Shown: positions 8,694-17,400 of the stretch, piece by piece
Position numbering within the stretch: the first letter of the stretch is position 1
How the letters are laid out: each line of letters opens with the position of its first letter
Assembly (NCBI RefSeq): GCF_024345205.1
Contig: NZ_BROC01000006.1
Coordinates: 62,001-126,000 of the forward strand
Length of the DNA: 64,000 nucleotides
Reading direction: 5' to 3'
Source of the DNA: Lapidilactobacillus luobeiensis
GTDB taxonomy: Bacteria; Bacillota; Bacilli; Lactobacillales; Lactobacillaceae
The notes under the pieces: generated by a model
Databases searched by the model: none
Told to the model about the DNA's origin: nothing
What the model saw: only the letters and a program-made list of their open reading frames with translations
Made by a program: the position numbers and the translations under genes

Positions 8694-8728
8694 CACCCGG
8701 TCACTATCGGTGATTGAGTGCTATTTTT
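8692..8728 (+). terminator. cassette-end terminator, junction motif copy
   Basis: AGCAC pairs with GTGCT around an inner TCAC/GTGA stem, then ATTTTTAT and GCTCAAAAAT. The same arrangement closes the other toxin-immunity cassettes (32582, 32963, 36371). Confidence 0.75.
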
Positions 8729-8753
8729 ATGCTCAAAAATCAAGGAGGGACTT

Positions 8754-9062
8754 ATGTTAATCCCAGATAAAGTAAAAGTTGGCAGCATCACCTATCAAGT
8801 CAAGCAAGAACATATCGATAAGACAGATGATGGTTTATACCAATTTGGTGTCACCGATTACTTAAATGCCGTCATTACAATTAATTCTGATTATCCTCAA
8901 GAAAGAAAAGAACAAACATTTTTCCATGAATTAATGCACGCCGTGTTCTTTGAGTCATCTAACTCAGATCAAGCCGCAGATGAACGTTTGGTTGATTCGA
9001 CTGGATTAATGCTTTATCAAGTTTTTAAGGAAAATGAGTTAGCCAATTTGAAGAAGAGCTAG
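8754..9062 (+). CDS. ImmA/IrrE-like zinc metallopeptidase, small
   Basis: 102 residues from ATG 8754 (AAGGAGGG upstream). FFHELMHAVFFE near the middle is a perfect HExxH zinc motif, with further acidic residues (DERLVDSTGLML) that could supply the third ligand. It resembles the compact COG2856/ImmA-type peptidases, which cleave phage repressors, but it lacks a helix-turn-helix partner and lies in the head operon. Location directly behind the toxin-immunity pair suggests it belongs to the exchangeable cassette. Its substrate is unknown. Confidence 0.7.
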   Translation: MLIPDKVKVGSITYQVKQEHIDKTDDGLYQFGVTDYLNAVITINSDYPQERKEQTFFHELMHAVFFESSNSDQAADERLVDSTGLMLYQVFKENELANLKKS

Positions 9063-9074
9063 GAGGTAGCATTC

Positions 9075-9224
9075 GTGGTATGGGTTAAGATATTGCTCTT
9101 TGTCAGCTATTTGTATTTTGGATGTAGTATTACAGATCAGAATGTTGATAATGTTGGTAAATTTGGTTCCATCATCTTAGCAACGATCTGTTTAGTGATG
9201 TGGTTTTGGTTATATGCTTTTTAA
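9075..9224 (+). CDS. small membrane protein, two hydrophobic segments
   Basis: 49 residues from GTG 9075 with AGGAGG upstream at 9061. Two hydrophobic stretches (VWVKILLFVSYLYFG and SIILATICLVMWFWLYAF) flank a short polar loop. No family is recognised. It follows the peptidase gene at 12 bases and may be part of the cassette between minor head and scaffold genes. A role in exclusion or immunity is possible but unsupported. Confidence 0.55.
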   Translation: MVWVKILLFVSYLYFGCSITDQNVDNVGKFGSIILATICLVMWFWLYAF

Positions 9225-9297
9225 AAGTCTTATTGTCCTAAGTATGACAATTTAAACTGCTTATTTTTTATACCTAAAAATTCATAGGAGGTTAAGC

Positions 9298-9969
9298 ATG
9301 AAGAAATACAACTTATTACTGGATTTGCAGCGTTTCGCGGATGACAGCGGATCAGATGGTGCTGGCGCTGGTGACCAGGGCAATGGCAGTCAAGGGCAAG
9401 GCGACAACGGTGCTGGTGGTGACCCTAATGGTGGCGTTGGGGATGATGGAAAACCAGTAACGCCGCCTGCAGGTCAGATCACCTTTGCGTCGCAGGCCGA
9501 ATTAGATGCTGTTATCAACAAACACGTCACTGAAGCAGTCGAAAAATCCAAACAAAGCCAACAACAGCAAAAAGATTACGACAAAATGAACGACGCCGAA
9601 AAAGCCCAGTTTGATTTGAATAAAGCTCGTGAAGAACTCGCTGCCGAACGACTTAAAACTAAGTCAATGGCTAATCGCTCGCATGTTTTAGCCAAGCTTG
9701 GTGCCGACAAATTACCTACAGGGTTAATCGGTTTATTTGACAGCGTGCTTAGCAAGGATGAAGCAGACGTTGATGTGGCTTATGGCTCATTAGTCAAGAC
9801 GTTCAATGCTTCCGTGCAATCTGCGGTCGATATTCGCCTTGCTGGTTCAGCCGATAAGCCGGGTGGTAACGGAGCACCAGGCCGCATTGATACTGCAGGC
9901 GAAACATTAGCCAAGCGCCGCAATGATGCCGATACAAAATCGGTTAAGGATCCATGGGAAACAAACTAA
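9298..9969 (+). CDS. scaffold protein (DUF4355-like) with Prp site
   Basis: 223 residues from ATG 9298, with AGGAGG upstream. The N-terminus ends its leader with LLLDLQRFADD, close to the Prp recognition motif; a cut after F13 would remove 13 residues. A glycine-rich, acidic linker (about 15-58) is followed by a charged helical region (AELDAVINKHVTEAVEKSKQ onward), as in phage scaffolds of this type, and a basic C-terminus. Scaffolds shape the procapsid and leave before DNA entry. Placement between minor head and capsid genes supports the call. Truncated relatives occur at 33524 and 36839. Confidence 0.85.
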   Translation: MKKYNLLLDLQRFADDSGSDGAGAGDQGNGSQGQGDNGAGGDPNGGVGDDGKPVTPPAGQITFASQAELDAVINKHVTEAVEKSKQSQQQQKDYDKMNDAEKAQFDLNKAREELAAERLKTKSMANRSHVLAKLGADKLPTGLIGLFDSVLSKDEADVDVAYGSLVKTFNASVQSAVDIRLAGSADKPGGNGAPGRIDTAGETLAKRRNDADTKSVKDPWETN

Positions 9970-9988
9970 TACGAGGAGGTAATTTTTT

Positions 9989-10327
9989 ATGGTTTATGTA
10001 GACAAGACACAAAACGTATCACAAATCAATTTTCTGGTCAGTGGCCGATATCAAAGTTTCACCGAGTACGCAGATGCCAATTCCAATGGTGTTGTTGAAG
10101 AAGGTGGACGCAAGATTCTGCCAATTGGCTCTATCTTCCCATCAAACGATGCCAAGGCAAAAGGTATTACTTTGAGCACTGCTGATGTCACTAATGGCGC
10201 TGTCCCAGTCGCAGTCATGGTCGAAGGCTATGTTTTACCGCAACGTTTGGCAGCTGCACCGACTGCAGAAGCTAAAACTGCACTGGCAGGTATTAAATGG
10301 CGTGATGAAGCACCAACTGAAGCCTAA
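9989..10327 (+). CDS. probable head decoration/stabilising protein
   Basis: 112 residues from ATG 9989, strong ribosome site GAGGAGG. Predicted mostly beta: SGRYQSFTEYADANSNGVVE, PIGSIFPSND, VPVAVMVEGYVL. Size and place between scaffold and capsid match the small capsid-binding proteins of comparable phages, which clamp the expanded shell. No catalytic motif is visible. The assignment rests on position and general fold. Confidence 0.6.
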   Translation: MVYVDKTQNVSQINFLVSGRYQSFTEYADANSNGVVEEGGRKILPIGSIFPSNDAKAKGITLSTADVTNGAVPVAVMVEGYVLPQRLAAAPTAEAKTALAGIKWRDEAPTEA

Positions 10328-10346
10328 ATTAAAGGAGGAAAACTAA

Positions 10347-11378
10347 ATGCCAACAATTTATGATTTATTTACACAGGCCGATTTGATTGATTACTCAGCA
10401 AACCGACAATATAAGCCTTTCTTAGGAGACTCATTATTTCCAGCAAAACGTGTTGAAACCCTTAAGGTTGAACAATTAAGCCGGGGTTCAAAGATTCCAA
10501 TTCTTGCATCAGTTGCTGCATTTAACAGTGAAGCTGAAATTGGCAGTCGGACAGCATCCAAGACGGCTTTGGAGCTTGCTTTGATTAAGCGTAAATACAA
10601 AATTGATGAAGAAGATATCATTGCTATGCGAAATCCACGGACACCGCAAGAAGCAGCTTATCTTAAAGATAAAGTATTTAATGATTTCGATGTGCTCAAT
10701 CAAGGTATTTTAGGCCGTATTGAGCAGCAAACCATGGAAATGTTCAGTACTGGTAAGATTCATTTACGGGATGATGATAGTGATACCACAGCCGTCATTG
10801 ATTATCAGATTCCAGAAAAGCATCAGCAAGCTCTGACCGATACTGCTTGGGATAAGGACGGTGCCGACCCAATTAAGGATCTAGAGAATTGGTGTGATGC
10901 TTTGGACATTACGCCAACTCGTGCATTAACTTCAAAGAAGATCTATCGTTTATTCACACAGAACCCTAAAGTGATTGCTGCAATTTGGGGTAAGGATTCC
11001 GGCCGTCTAGTAACACAAGCAGCATTGGACGAATTTATGCAATCAGCTGGGTTACCAGTAATTCGGACCTATGATGCTAAGTACAATATCCAACTGCCAA
11101 ACGGTAAATACGCTTCGCATCGCTATTATCCAGAAGATCGCATCACTTTGTTTAACGATGATTTACAGGGTAATAAGCTGTTTGGGCCAAATCCCGACGA
11201 GGCAGAAAACATGGACGGTGTTAAAGTATCCAAGGTTGGTAATATTTTCAATACTGTTTTCACTGAAACACATGACCCTGTTGCAACCTTTGAGAAAGCT
11301 TCTGCAGTTGCATTACCATCTTTTGCTGCAGCTGATGAAGTATTCTTGGCGCAACCTATTGCGGGGGTGGCTAAATAA
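10347..11378 (+). CDS. major capsid protein (protein E family)
   Basis: 343 residues from ATG 10347, with AAAGGAGG upstream. The sequence fits the phage major capsid protein E family: N-terminal ADLIDYSANRQYKPFLGDSL, FPAKRVETL, then the conserved KRKYKIDEEDI and the C-terminal ADEVFLAQPI. The fold is HK97-like and it builds the icosahedral shell. No N-terminal Prp motif is seen, so only the scaffold would be trimmed. The stop TAA shares its last base with the next ATG. Confidence 0.92.
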   Translation: MPTIYDLFTQADLIDYSANRQYKPFLGDSLFPAKRVETLKVEQLSRGSKIPILASVAAFNSEAEIGSRTASKTALELALIKRKYKIDEEDIIAMRNPRTPQEAAYLKDKVFNDFDVLNQGILGRIEQQTMEMFSTGKIHLRDDDSDTTAVIDYQIPEKHQQALTDTAWDKDGADPIKDLENWCDALDITPTRALTSKKIYRLFTQNPKVIAAIWGKDSGRLVTQAALDEFMQSAGLPVIRTYDAKYNIQLPNGKYASHRYYPEDRITLFNDDLQGNKLFGPNPDEAENMDGVKVSKVGNIFNTVFTETHDPVATFEKASAVALPSFAAADEVFLAQPIAGVAK

Positions 11379-11569
11379 TGAAGGTCAAGGTTAAATCAAT
11401 GCCATTAAAGTATGGTGGCAGCGTCTATAAACCAGGGGCAACCCTGACAATTAAGCAGGATTACTTTAAAGAATCACTGTTTGAATGTTTAGACAAGAAC
11501 GATGATGGTGGTGATACAGATGACTCAGGCAAAACTGGATCAGGAGACGCTAAAGAAGTTAAAAAGTGA
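11378..11569 (+). CDS. small head protein of unknown role
   Basis: 63 residues from ATG 11378. The N-terminal half (MKVKVKSMPLKYGGSVYKPG) is a beta-rich motif often seen in small phage proteins located after the capsid gene; the C-terminal half is an acidic, glycine/aspartate-rich tail. It overlaps the connector gene by about 50 bases in another frame. Probably an accessory head-tail joining protein; function not known. Confidence 0.6.
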   Translation: MKVKVKSMPLKYGGSVYKPGATLTIKQDYFKESLFECLDKNDDGGDTDDSGKTGSGDAKEVKK

Positions 11570-11864
11570 CCAGCTTAGTCAATTAAAAACTCAACTGGGC
11601 GTTAAAGAAGATGATAAATCGCTCGATTACTATTTCGATGATGCAATTCAAGCGGTGCTTGATTACACGAATCGAACTGAAATGGTAACTGGCCTATTTG
11701 TTTACGCTAAAAAGCTCGCGACTGTCTACTTTAATCAGCAATCGAACGAAGGTGAGACTCAGCGGACCGAAGGCAGCGTTACTCGCAGTTTTGAGGTAGG
11801 TATCCCCTTAGCTATCCGCAATAGTCTAGGCCGTTATCGTCTGGGTCGTTTTGCTAGATTGTAG
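11520..11864 (+). CDS. head-tail connector protein (gp15/gp6-type)
   Basis: 114 residues if started at ATG 11520; an earlier ATG at 11502 and later starts are possible because the 5' part overlaps the previous gene. The helical core LKTQLGVKEDDKSLDYYFDD, AIQAVLDYTNR and YFNQQSN fits the phage connector family that forms a ring beneath the portal. Placement after capsid and before the closure protein is canonical. Confidence 0.8.
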   Translation: MTQAKLDQETLKKLKSDQLSQLKTQLGVKEDDKSLDYYFDDAIQAVLDYTNRTEMVTGLFVYAKKLATVYFNQQSNEGETQRTEGSVTRSFEVGIPLAIRNSLGRYRLGRFARL

Positions 11865-11872
11865 GTGGTTGT

Positions 11873-12214
11873 TTGAGATTAAATCCAAGACAATTGCGGA
11901 CTGTTTATTTGCGGCGGCGGTTAAATGGTACGGATGAAGAAGGAAATGTCATCACTGGCTACGGTGAACCCATTGAACTGCAGATGGTTATCCAACCAGC
12001 TGGCGGTCAGGTTAACGCTCAGACTTATGGTCAACGACTGGCATACATCAAAACTTGCCTTTATGTTGGCAATGAGATTAAAGAAGGTAAAGACGAGACC
12101 TCTGGAATTTGCGTCGATGTAGATAAGGACGCAAAAAAGCCCGATTACAAGATCAATGCAATTCGGACTTGGTCAGATCACCTCATAGTGATGATAGAAA
12201 GGGATGATGCCTAA
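11873..12214 (+). CDS. head closure (head-tail adaptor) protein
   Basis: 113 residues from TTG 11873. Beta-rich sequence with RTVYLRRRLNGTDEEGNVIT, YGEPIELQMVIQPAGGQV and a C-terminal TWSDHLIVMIERDDA, in keeping with SPP1 gp16-like stopper proteins, which seal the portal channel after packaging. Its stop overlaps the next start by one base, showing a tightly packed connector operon. Confidence 0.75.
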   Translation: MRLNPRQLRTVYLRRRLNGTDEEGNVITGYGEPIELQMVIQPAGGQVNAQTYGQRLAYIKTCLYVGNEIKEGKDETSGICVDVDKDAKKPDYKINAIRTWSDHLIVMIERDDA

Positions 12215-12756
12215 TGGAAGTCGAAATCGACGCTAGTCAGGTACTTGGTAACCTTGCTAAGCTGCCTGACTTGGTTGTTGAAGCAATGATGAAGGCTACT
12301 AATGAAACGTCTGAATTGGTTAAAACTCGCGCAGTTGATAACTTGAGATCGAACATGAGACACGGTAATGACCTTCAACAAAGTCTTGAAGTTGCAGATC
12401 CACAGTATTCTGATGGAAGGGTTACTGGAATGGTCTTTTCCAAAAACCCAATAGCAACTTATCGCGAATTGGGAACAGGCATTCATGGCCAGGAATCATC
12501 GAAAGATATTCCCAGCGGCTTTGTTCCAACGTATCACCAGTTACCTTGGTTTATTTACGTTGGGGATGTTGATTTAGACTTAACTGAAATATATGGTATG
12601 CGAAAAGTAGTCATAAAAGGGAAGAGCTTTTATGTTAGTTCTGGCCAACCTGCTAGGCAATTTCTTACACCTGCATTGCGTGTTACGGCCGAAAATGAAT
12701 TGCCGGACATCATCAAGCAGCATTTCCAAAATGATATCCAAAAGGGGTTGGACTAA
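12214..12756 (+). CDS. HK97 gp10-family neck protein
   Basis: 180 residues from ATG 12214. Begins MEVEIDASQVLGNLAKLPDL, then TNETSELVKTRAVDNLRSNM and YRELGTGIHG, the hallmark of the HK97 gp10/tail-component family. The C-terminal ARQFLTPALRVTAENELPDI is also typical. These proteins help complete the tail or join it to the head. It lies immediately upstream of the tail-completion gene, without gap. Confidence 0.85.
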   Translation: MEVEIDASQVLGNLAKLPDLVVEAMMKATNETSELVKTRAVDNLRSNMRHGNDLQQSLEVADPQYSDGRVTGMVFSKNPIATYRELGTGIHGQESSKDIPSGFVPTYHQLPWFIYVGDVDLDLTEIYGMRKVVIKGKSFYVSSGQPARQFLTPALRVTAENELPDIIKQHFQNDIQKGLD

Positions 12757-13119
12757 ATGATATTTAATCTTAAGCCCGTGATAATGAATATCCTGAACTC
12801 CATTGATGAGTTAAAACTTAAGTCGCCATCATATCCAGCCGTCTGGTCGCAATATCCAATGGCGATATATCGGACATCTCATCAACCGGCTTTTATTAAC
12901 GCTGATCATCACGAATCACAGACGTCCTGGTCAGTAACAATCGAACTCTATACAGACAACGGTAGCCTGACTGCTATCACAAATAAGCTGAGTGACGCAT
13001 TTGCAGAGCTTGGCTTGTCTTGTGCCGCTAATGACGCTAATACTGCAGGGTTGAGCCGCGTTGTCTGTCAATTTAGTGCTGTGATCGATAACGATACACG
13101 GCGCGTATACGGGAGGTAA
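12757..13119 (+). CDS. tail completion / tail-to-head joining protein
   Basis: 120 residues from ATG 12757, directly adjoining the previous stop. The alpha-beta pattern (WSVTIELYTDNGSLTAITNK, LSDAFAELGL, VVCQFSAVIDNDTRRVYGR) resembles gp17/DUF3168-like proteins, which cap the tail tube at the head end. Identification is by fold pattern and position between gp10-like and major tail genes. Confidence 0.7.
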   Translation: MIFNLKPVIMNILNSIDELKLKSPSYPAVWSQYPMAIYRTSHQPAFINADHHESQTSWSVTIELYTDNGSLTAITNKLSDAFAELGLSCAANDANTAGLSRVVCQFSAVIDNDTRRVYGR

Positions 13120-13125
13120 TTATAT

Positions 13126-13596
13126 ATGAATTTAGATTTACAACGGTTTGCGGCCGATGCTGATGCCAGTCAAGGCTTACTTGCTACAGGCACGACACTT
13201 GGCTACAAAGTGCACGGCGATTCATCAACTGAATACACGCTTTTAGAAGACGTGAAGACGATTCCTGAAATTGGACAATCACCCGAAAAAGTTGATGTGA
13301 CAGTCCTAACTGATAAAAAGAAAAAAGCAATCAACGGCCTGCAAGACTCATCTAGTTTAGCCTTTGCGTGTGTTTACAAAGGCGCTAATTTCAAGGCTGC
13401 TAATGGTATTTCAGACAATGGTAAGGTTTATGACTGGATTGTAACTTACCCAGATGGAATGACTTGTACCTTTACTGGCCAAGCTTCTATCAAAATTGGA
13501 CAAGCCGGTATCAATGAGCCAATCACTTTTACAGTGACGGTTGTTGTTTCTGACGGTCCGGATTTTGTGGATGTTCCATCCGAACCCGAACCATAA
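13126..13596 (+). CDS. major tail protein with N-terminal Prp motif
   Basis: 156 residues from ATG 13126 with GGGAGG upstream. It opens MNLDLQRFAADADASQG, a near-exact Prp recognition motif, so residues 1-8 are probably removed. The body is beta-rich (GYKVHGDSSTEYTLLEDVKT, VTFTVT-like strands), as in siphovirus tube proteins of this group. Position just before the chaperone pair and tape measure is diagnostic. A terminator-like hairpin follows, expected for a highly expressed structural gene. Confidence 0.88.
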   Translation: MNLDLQRFAADADASQGLLATGTTLGYKVHGDSSTEYTLLEDVKTIPEIGQSPEKVDVTVLTDKKKKAINGLQDSSSLAFACVYKGANFKAANGISDNGKVYDWIVTYPDGMTCTFTGQASIKIGQAGINEPITFTVTVVVSDGPDFVDVPSEPEP

Positions 13597-13608
13597 AAGA
13601 TTTATCAG

Positions 13609-13639
13609 CAAGTCATCTGTCGAAGGGTGGCTTGTTTTT
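13609..13639 (+). terminator. partial terminator after major tail gene, junction motif copy
   Basis: A nine-pair stem CAAGTCATC/GGTGGCTTG with two wobble pairs and a TTTTT run, then GTACCTAAAAAT, a variant of the recurrent junction motif. It could trim downstream transcription relative to the major tail gene. Confidence 0.65.
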
Positions 13640-13673
13640 GTACCTAAAAATATTTGGAAAGAGGTTTTATATT

Positions 13674-14078
13674 ATGACAACAAAAGCAACTAAGAAAGTA
13701 ACGTTCGGCGGTTTAACGTTAGGATTGCGTTTGGATGGGAATGCGATTATTCAAATCGAGCGGCGTTTAAATGAGTCAATTGTGGGCTTATTTTTATCCT
13801 CAGATGGTGGCACTAAACTACCTCCCGCAAACAAGTTATTAATTGTTTTACAAGGAGCCAATCAAGAGCATGGTGTCTCAGATGATGACATTGTTGAAGC
13901 ATTTGGAAAGTTTGTCGACCAAGGCCACACCACAATGGAATTGATGGAAACAATTAACGATTTACTCGAAGATGGTGGTTATTTGGGAAAAAAAGACAAG
14001 GAAAAATCGGGGAAAGAGGAATCTGGGAAGAAAATAATTCCACTGGACGCGCCGGAAGAAACCAGCCCACTCGACTAG
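13674..14078 (+). CDS. tail assembly chaperone, short form (gpG-like)
   Basis: 134 residues from ATG 13674 (GAAAGAGG upstream). FGGLTLGLRLDGNAIIQIER and the following helical region fit small tail chaperones found between major tail and tape-measure genes. Near codon 105 the gene contains the in-phase slippery heptamer GGGAAAA, after which the zero frame encodes only a lysine- and glutamate-rich tail. The -1 frame is open through to the next gene, so most ribosomes make this short protein and a fraction make the extended gpGT-like fusion. It holds the tape measure soluble during tube assembly. Confidence 0.85.
   Translation: MTTKATKKVTFGGLTLGLRLDGNAIIQIERRLNESIVGLFLSSDGGTKLPPANKLLIVLQGANQEHGVSDDDIVEAFGKFVDQGHTTMELMETINDLLEDGGYLGKKDKEKSGKEESGKKIIPLDAPEETSPLD
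13985..13991 (+). promoter_or_regulatory. programmed -1 ribosomal frameshift site
   Basis: GGGAAAA lies in the phase G GGA AAA of the chaperone frame, the X XXY YYZ arrangement required for -1 slippage, and is extended by three more A. After the shift the frame stays open to 14443. This is the classic gpG/gpGT control of siphoviruses. Confidence 0.85.
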
Positions 14079-14443
14079 AAACTGTCACAGATGTGATCAA
14101 TGAAATTCGGGGCCCTGCCATTGAATCGGGTATTCGGGCAGACGAATTTGAAACAATGACTCTCAACGAAATACTTGACCAAATGCATGCTTATCGTAAG
14201 CGAGACATGGATAAGCTGCGCGAAAAAGGCGTCATGGATCATAAACAGGCTGAACTAATAGCCTTTGCATTTAATGACCCGTCCAAGATGCCGTCAATCC
14301 AGGAAACCTACCCATTTTTGAAAGGGTTGTTTACCGAGGCAAAACCGAAACCACAGCAGCAATGGCAAGTTGATCAGGCCAATCTAATTATGGCCGCAAA
14401 TCGAATTAAGCAGGCAAGACTTGCAAAAGAGTCTCAAAAATAG
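13988..14443 (+). CDS. tail assembly chaperone, frameshifted T segment
   Basis: The -1 frame is open from the slippery site to TAG at 14441-14443 without a stop, adding about 151 codons to the short chaperone. An internal ATG at 14099 with no good ribosome site exists, but the continuous frame favours synthesis as a fusion. The T segment contains ESGIRADEFETMTLNEILDQ, MHAYRKRDMDKL and a helical C-terminus; in gpT-like segments this part binds the tube protein while the G part binds the tape measure. It lies 31 bases before the tape-measure start. Confidence 0.8.
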   Translation, partial: KKRQGKIGERGIWEENNSTGRAGRNQPTRLETVTDVINEIRGPAIESGIRADEFETMTLNEILDQMHAYRKRDMDKLREKGVMDHKQAELIAFAFNDPSKMPSIQETYPFLKGLFTEAKPKPQQQWQVDQANLIMAANRIKQARLAKESQK

Positions 14444-14474
14444 TTTTACATTTTATGTAAAAGGAGGTGGATAA

Positions 14475-17400
14475 ATGGCAAGTAATATTGATGTTGGTGA
14501 CTTACAAGCAAAGTTTGGTATTGATTTAAGTAACTTAGCAAGTCAAGTTGCCAAGGCTACCGAAATGATTAAGTCAATGACTACTAAGATAGACGAAACA
14601 ACAGCAAATAGTGCCAGTAAAATGAACGAAAAAATAAATAAGGCATTTGATGCTAGTAAGGGAGCAGAAGATCTTAAAAAGAAAACTAAGGAAGCAACCG
14701 ATAAGGCTGAAGATGAAGTTGATGACTTTCTTGTTTCTTTTAATGGCAAGACAGTTAAAATGGCCGATTATGCTAAGAATGGATATGAAAAATCTTTCGG
14801 AGCTGCTGTGCAGGAAGCGACTAAAGCAGGCCAGAGAATACAAAAATCGTTAGCAGCCAGCGTTCAAAAACCTGTTAAAGCAACCATTAAGACTAATACA
14901 AAAGTACCTAAGCTTTCGGAGTCTGGTATTCAACAAGACGATAGTTTACGAAAAAGCATTGAAAGGCAAAGAGTCGCGGCCAATTCTGAAATTACTAAAA
15001 TGGTTCAAGATATCAATTCTAAAATGGAACAAGCAAAGGCTGCGCAACTGAAAATTCAGTCTATTATTTCTAAGAAGAATTCGATACCCAACCTTAGTAC
15101 TTCTGAGAGTTATAAATTTGACAGTCAAATTGCTAGTGCTCAGGCACAAATGCATCGATATCAGAATACCGCCAAACAATTAGCAGCAAATATGCGTGAC
15201 GAGTTTGGTGCTGTTCCAGATGAATTGAAGAAAATATCAGCTCAAATGACACGCAATGAAGCCCAAATAGACACACTGAGAAATCGCATTAAGTCGCTTG
15301 GGAATACTTACGAACAGCAAAAGAGCTCGATTGGCAGTTTTGCTAAAGGATTTAAGACGAGTGATAATGACACATCTTTAAAAACTAAAGCTGAAATTGA
15401 CAAGCTCCGGACATCGATGAATAAATTGATATCTGAGAACGATTCTTTAGCCAGTACTTACGCTAACGCTGAGGACCGTTCTAAAAGCCTAAAGAAAGCA
15501 TTGTCAGGTGTTAATACTGAACTTAAGGACCAAGTTGCTGCTAGTCGTCAGGCCAGATCAAATATGGCTAATGTTGGAAATTCAGGTAAAAATACCGGCA
15601 CTAGCAAAAGGCCAAGCTTATTTAGAAGAATGGGCGATAACTTCGCCAATTTCCGAAATAAATTTAAGTCTGGTTCGTCGTCAATTAAGAATGATTCTTC
15701 TGGTATTACGTCCAGACTATCTGGTATCAATCGGACTCTTAAGATGATGTGGAGTTCTGTGTTAATTTTTGGCATTTTAGGTTCGGGCTTACAGAATTTA
15801 ATGGGTAGCTTAGGCAACTCTTTGATGGTGAATCGACAGTTTGCCAACTCTCTTAATCAGATCAAGGTTAATCTAGCTACTGCTTTTTATCCGATCTATA
15901 CCGCAATCATGCCAGCGTTAAATACACTAATGAACGGTCTTGCTAAAGTTACCGGCCATTTAGCTAGCTTTATCAGCATGCTGTTTGGGACAACGTTTAG
16001 CAAAGCTAAGCAAGGTGCTGCTGGTTTACAGAGCAGTATCCAAGCACTCAATCAGTCTGCTGATGGCAGTGGTGTATCAAAAACTGCTAGCGGCGCTAAA
16101 AAGTTGGCAGATAACGCTAAAGATGCGACCGATAAGGCTAAGGAATTGCAACAGTCATTGGCCGGGTTTGATGAGATCAACACGCTGCAAAAAAACAATG
16201 ACTCGAGCACGTCTTCAACGCCAGATACATCAGGTTCAACTCCAAGCCTCGATGCTCCAACTGGCCTTGATTTTGGTGGTGCTACTGCTAATTATCAAAC
16301 ACCTATATGGCTCAAAAACCTTGCAAAAGATTTATGGGACCCTATCAAAGCTGGTTGGGATACGACTGGTAAAAAGGTAATCGCGGCGTTTAAGTATGCT
16401 TTGTCCGAAGTTAATAGCCTAGTCAAAGACATTGGCAAATCATTCCTCGAAGTCTGGGACAATGGTACCGGACAGAAGTTTATCGAGAATTTACTTGTGT
16501 TACTTGCTGATGTCTTGAATATCGTTGGTGATATTGCTAGGGCATTTAGGAAGGCTTGGAATGATGACGGTCGAGGTACTCGATTAATTCAGTCATATTT
16601 TGATGCGTTTAATCGTATCTTGACGTTACTGCATCAGATTAATCAGGCTTTTCGGGACGCATGGAATTCCGGCGTGGGCGTTTCAATCAACGAGCACATT
16701 CTAAATATCATTACTAATATCTTTAAGACCGTTGGTGCTTTAGCTGGTAAGTTTTCTGAAGCTTGGCAACATGCTGATCTGGGTCAAAAGATATTCAAAG
16801 ATATCTTAGGTTTAGTTGATAAAGTATTAGGTACTCTCGATAAGATGACCGGTGCAACTGTTAATTGGGCTAAGTCACTGGACTTTACACCATTGTTGCA
16901 GTCGATTCATGGGTTACTTAAATCAATGCAACCGTTTACCCAAAATATTGGTGACGGGCTGAAATTCTTGTATGAGAAAGTCTTACTTCCTCTGGCAAGC
17001 TTTACAATCGAAAAAGTTATTCCAGATTTCTTAGACCTATTGTCAGCTGCTATTAAGGCGGTCAATGCAATCATTGAAGCACTAAAACCACTCGGTAAAT
17101 GGTTCTTCGATAATTTCTTGCAACCGTTGGCTAAATATACTGGTGGGAGTTTCCATTCAGTCATTCAGGGTATCGTTGATATTCTTGATAAATTTACAAA
17201 TTGGATCAAGACACACCAAAAAATTGTCGAGGGTATCACTGTTGCTTTAGCAACCTTATTTGCGTTTAAAGTTGCAACTAGTGCCTTTGATAAAGGTACT
17301 TATTTAGTAGATAAATTAGTGCGGAATATTGGCAAGTTGTTCGGCAAAGAACACGTTTTGAGAGATTTATTCGGTAAACTTACTGGCATCAATGATTTAA

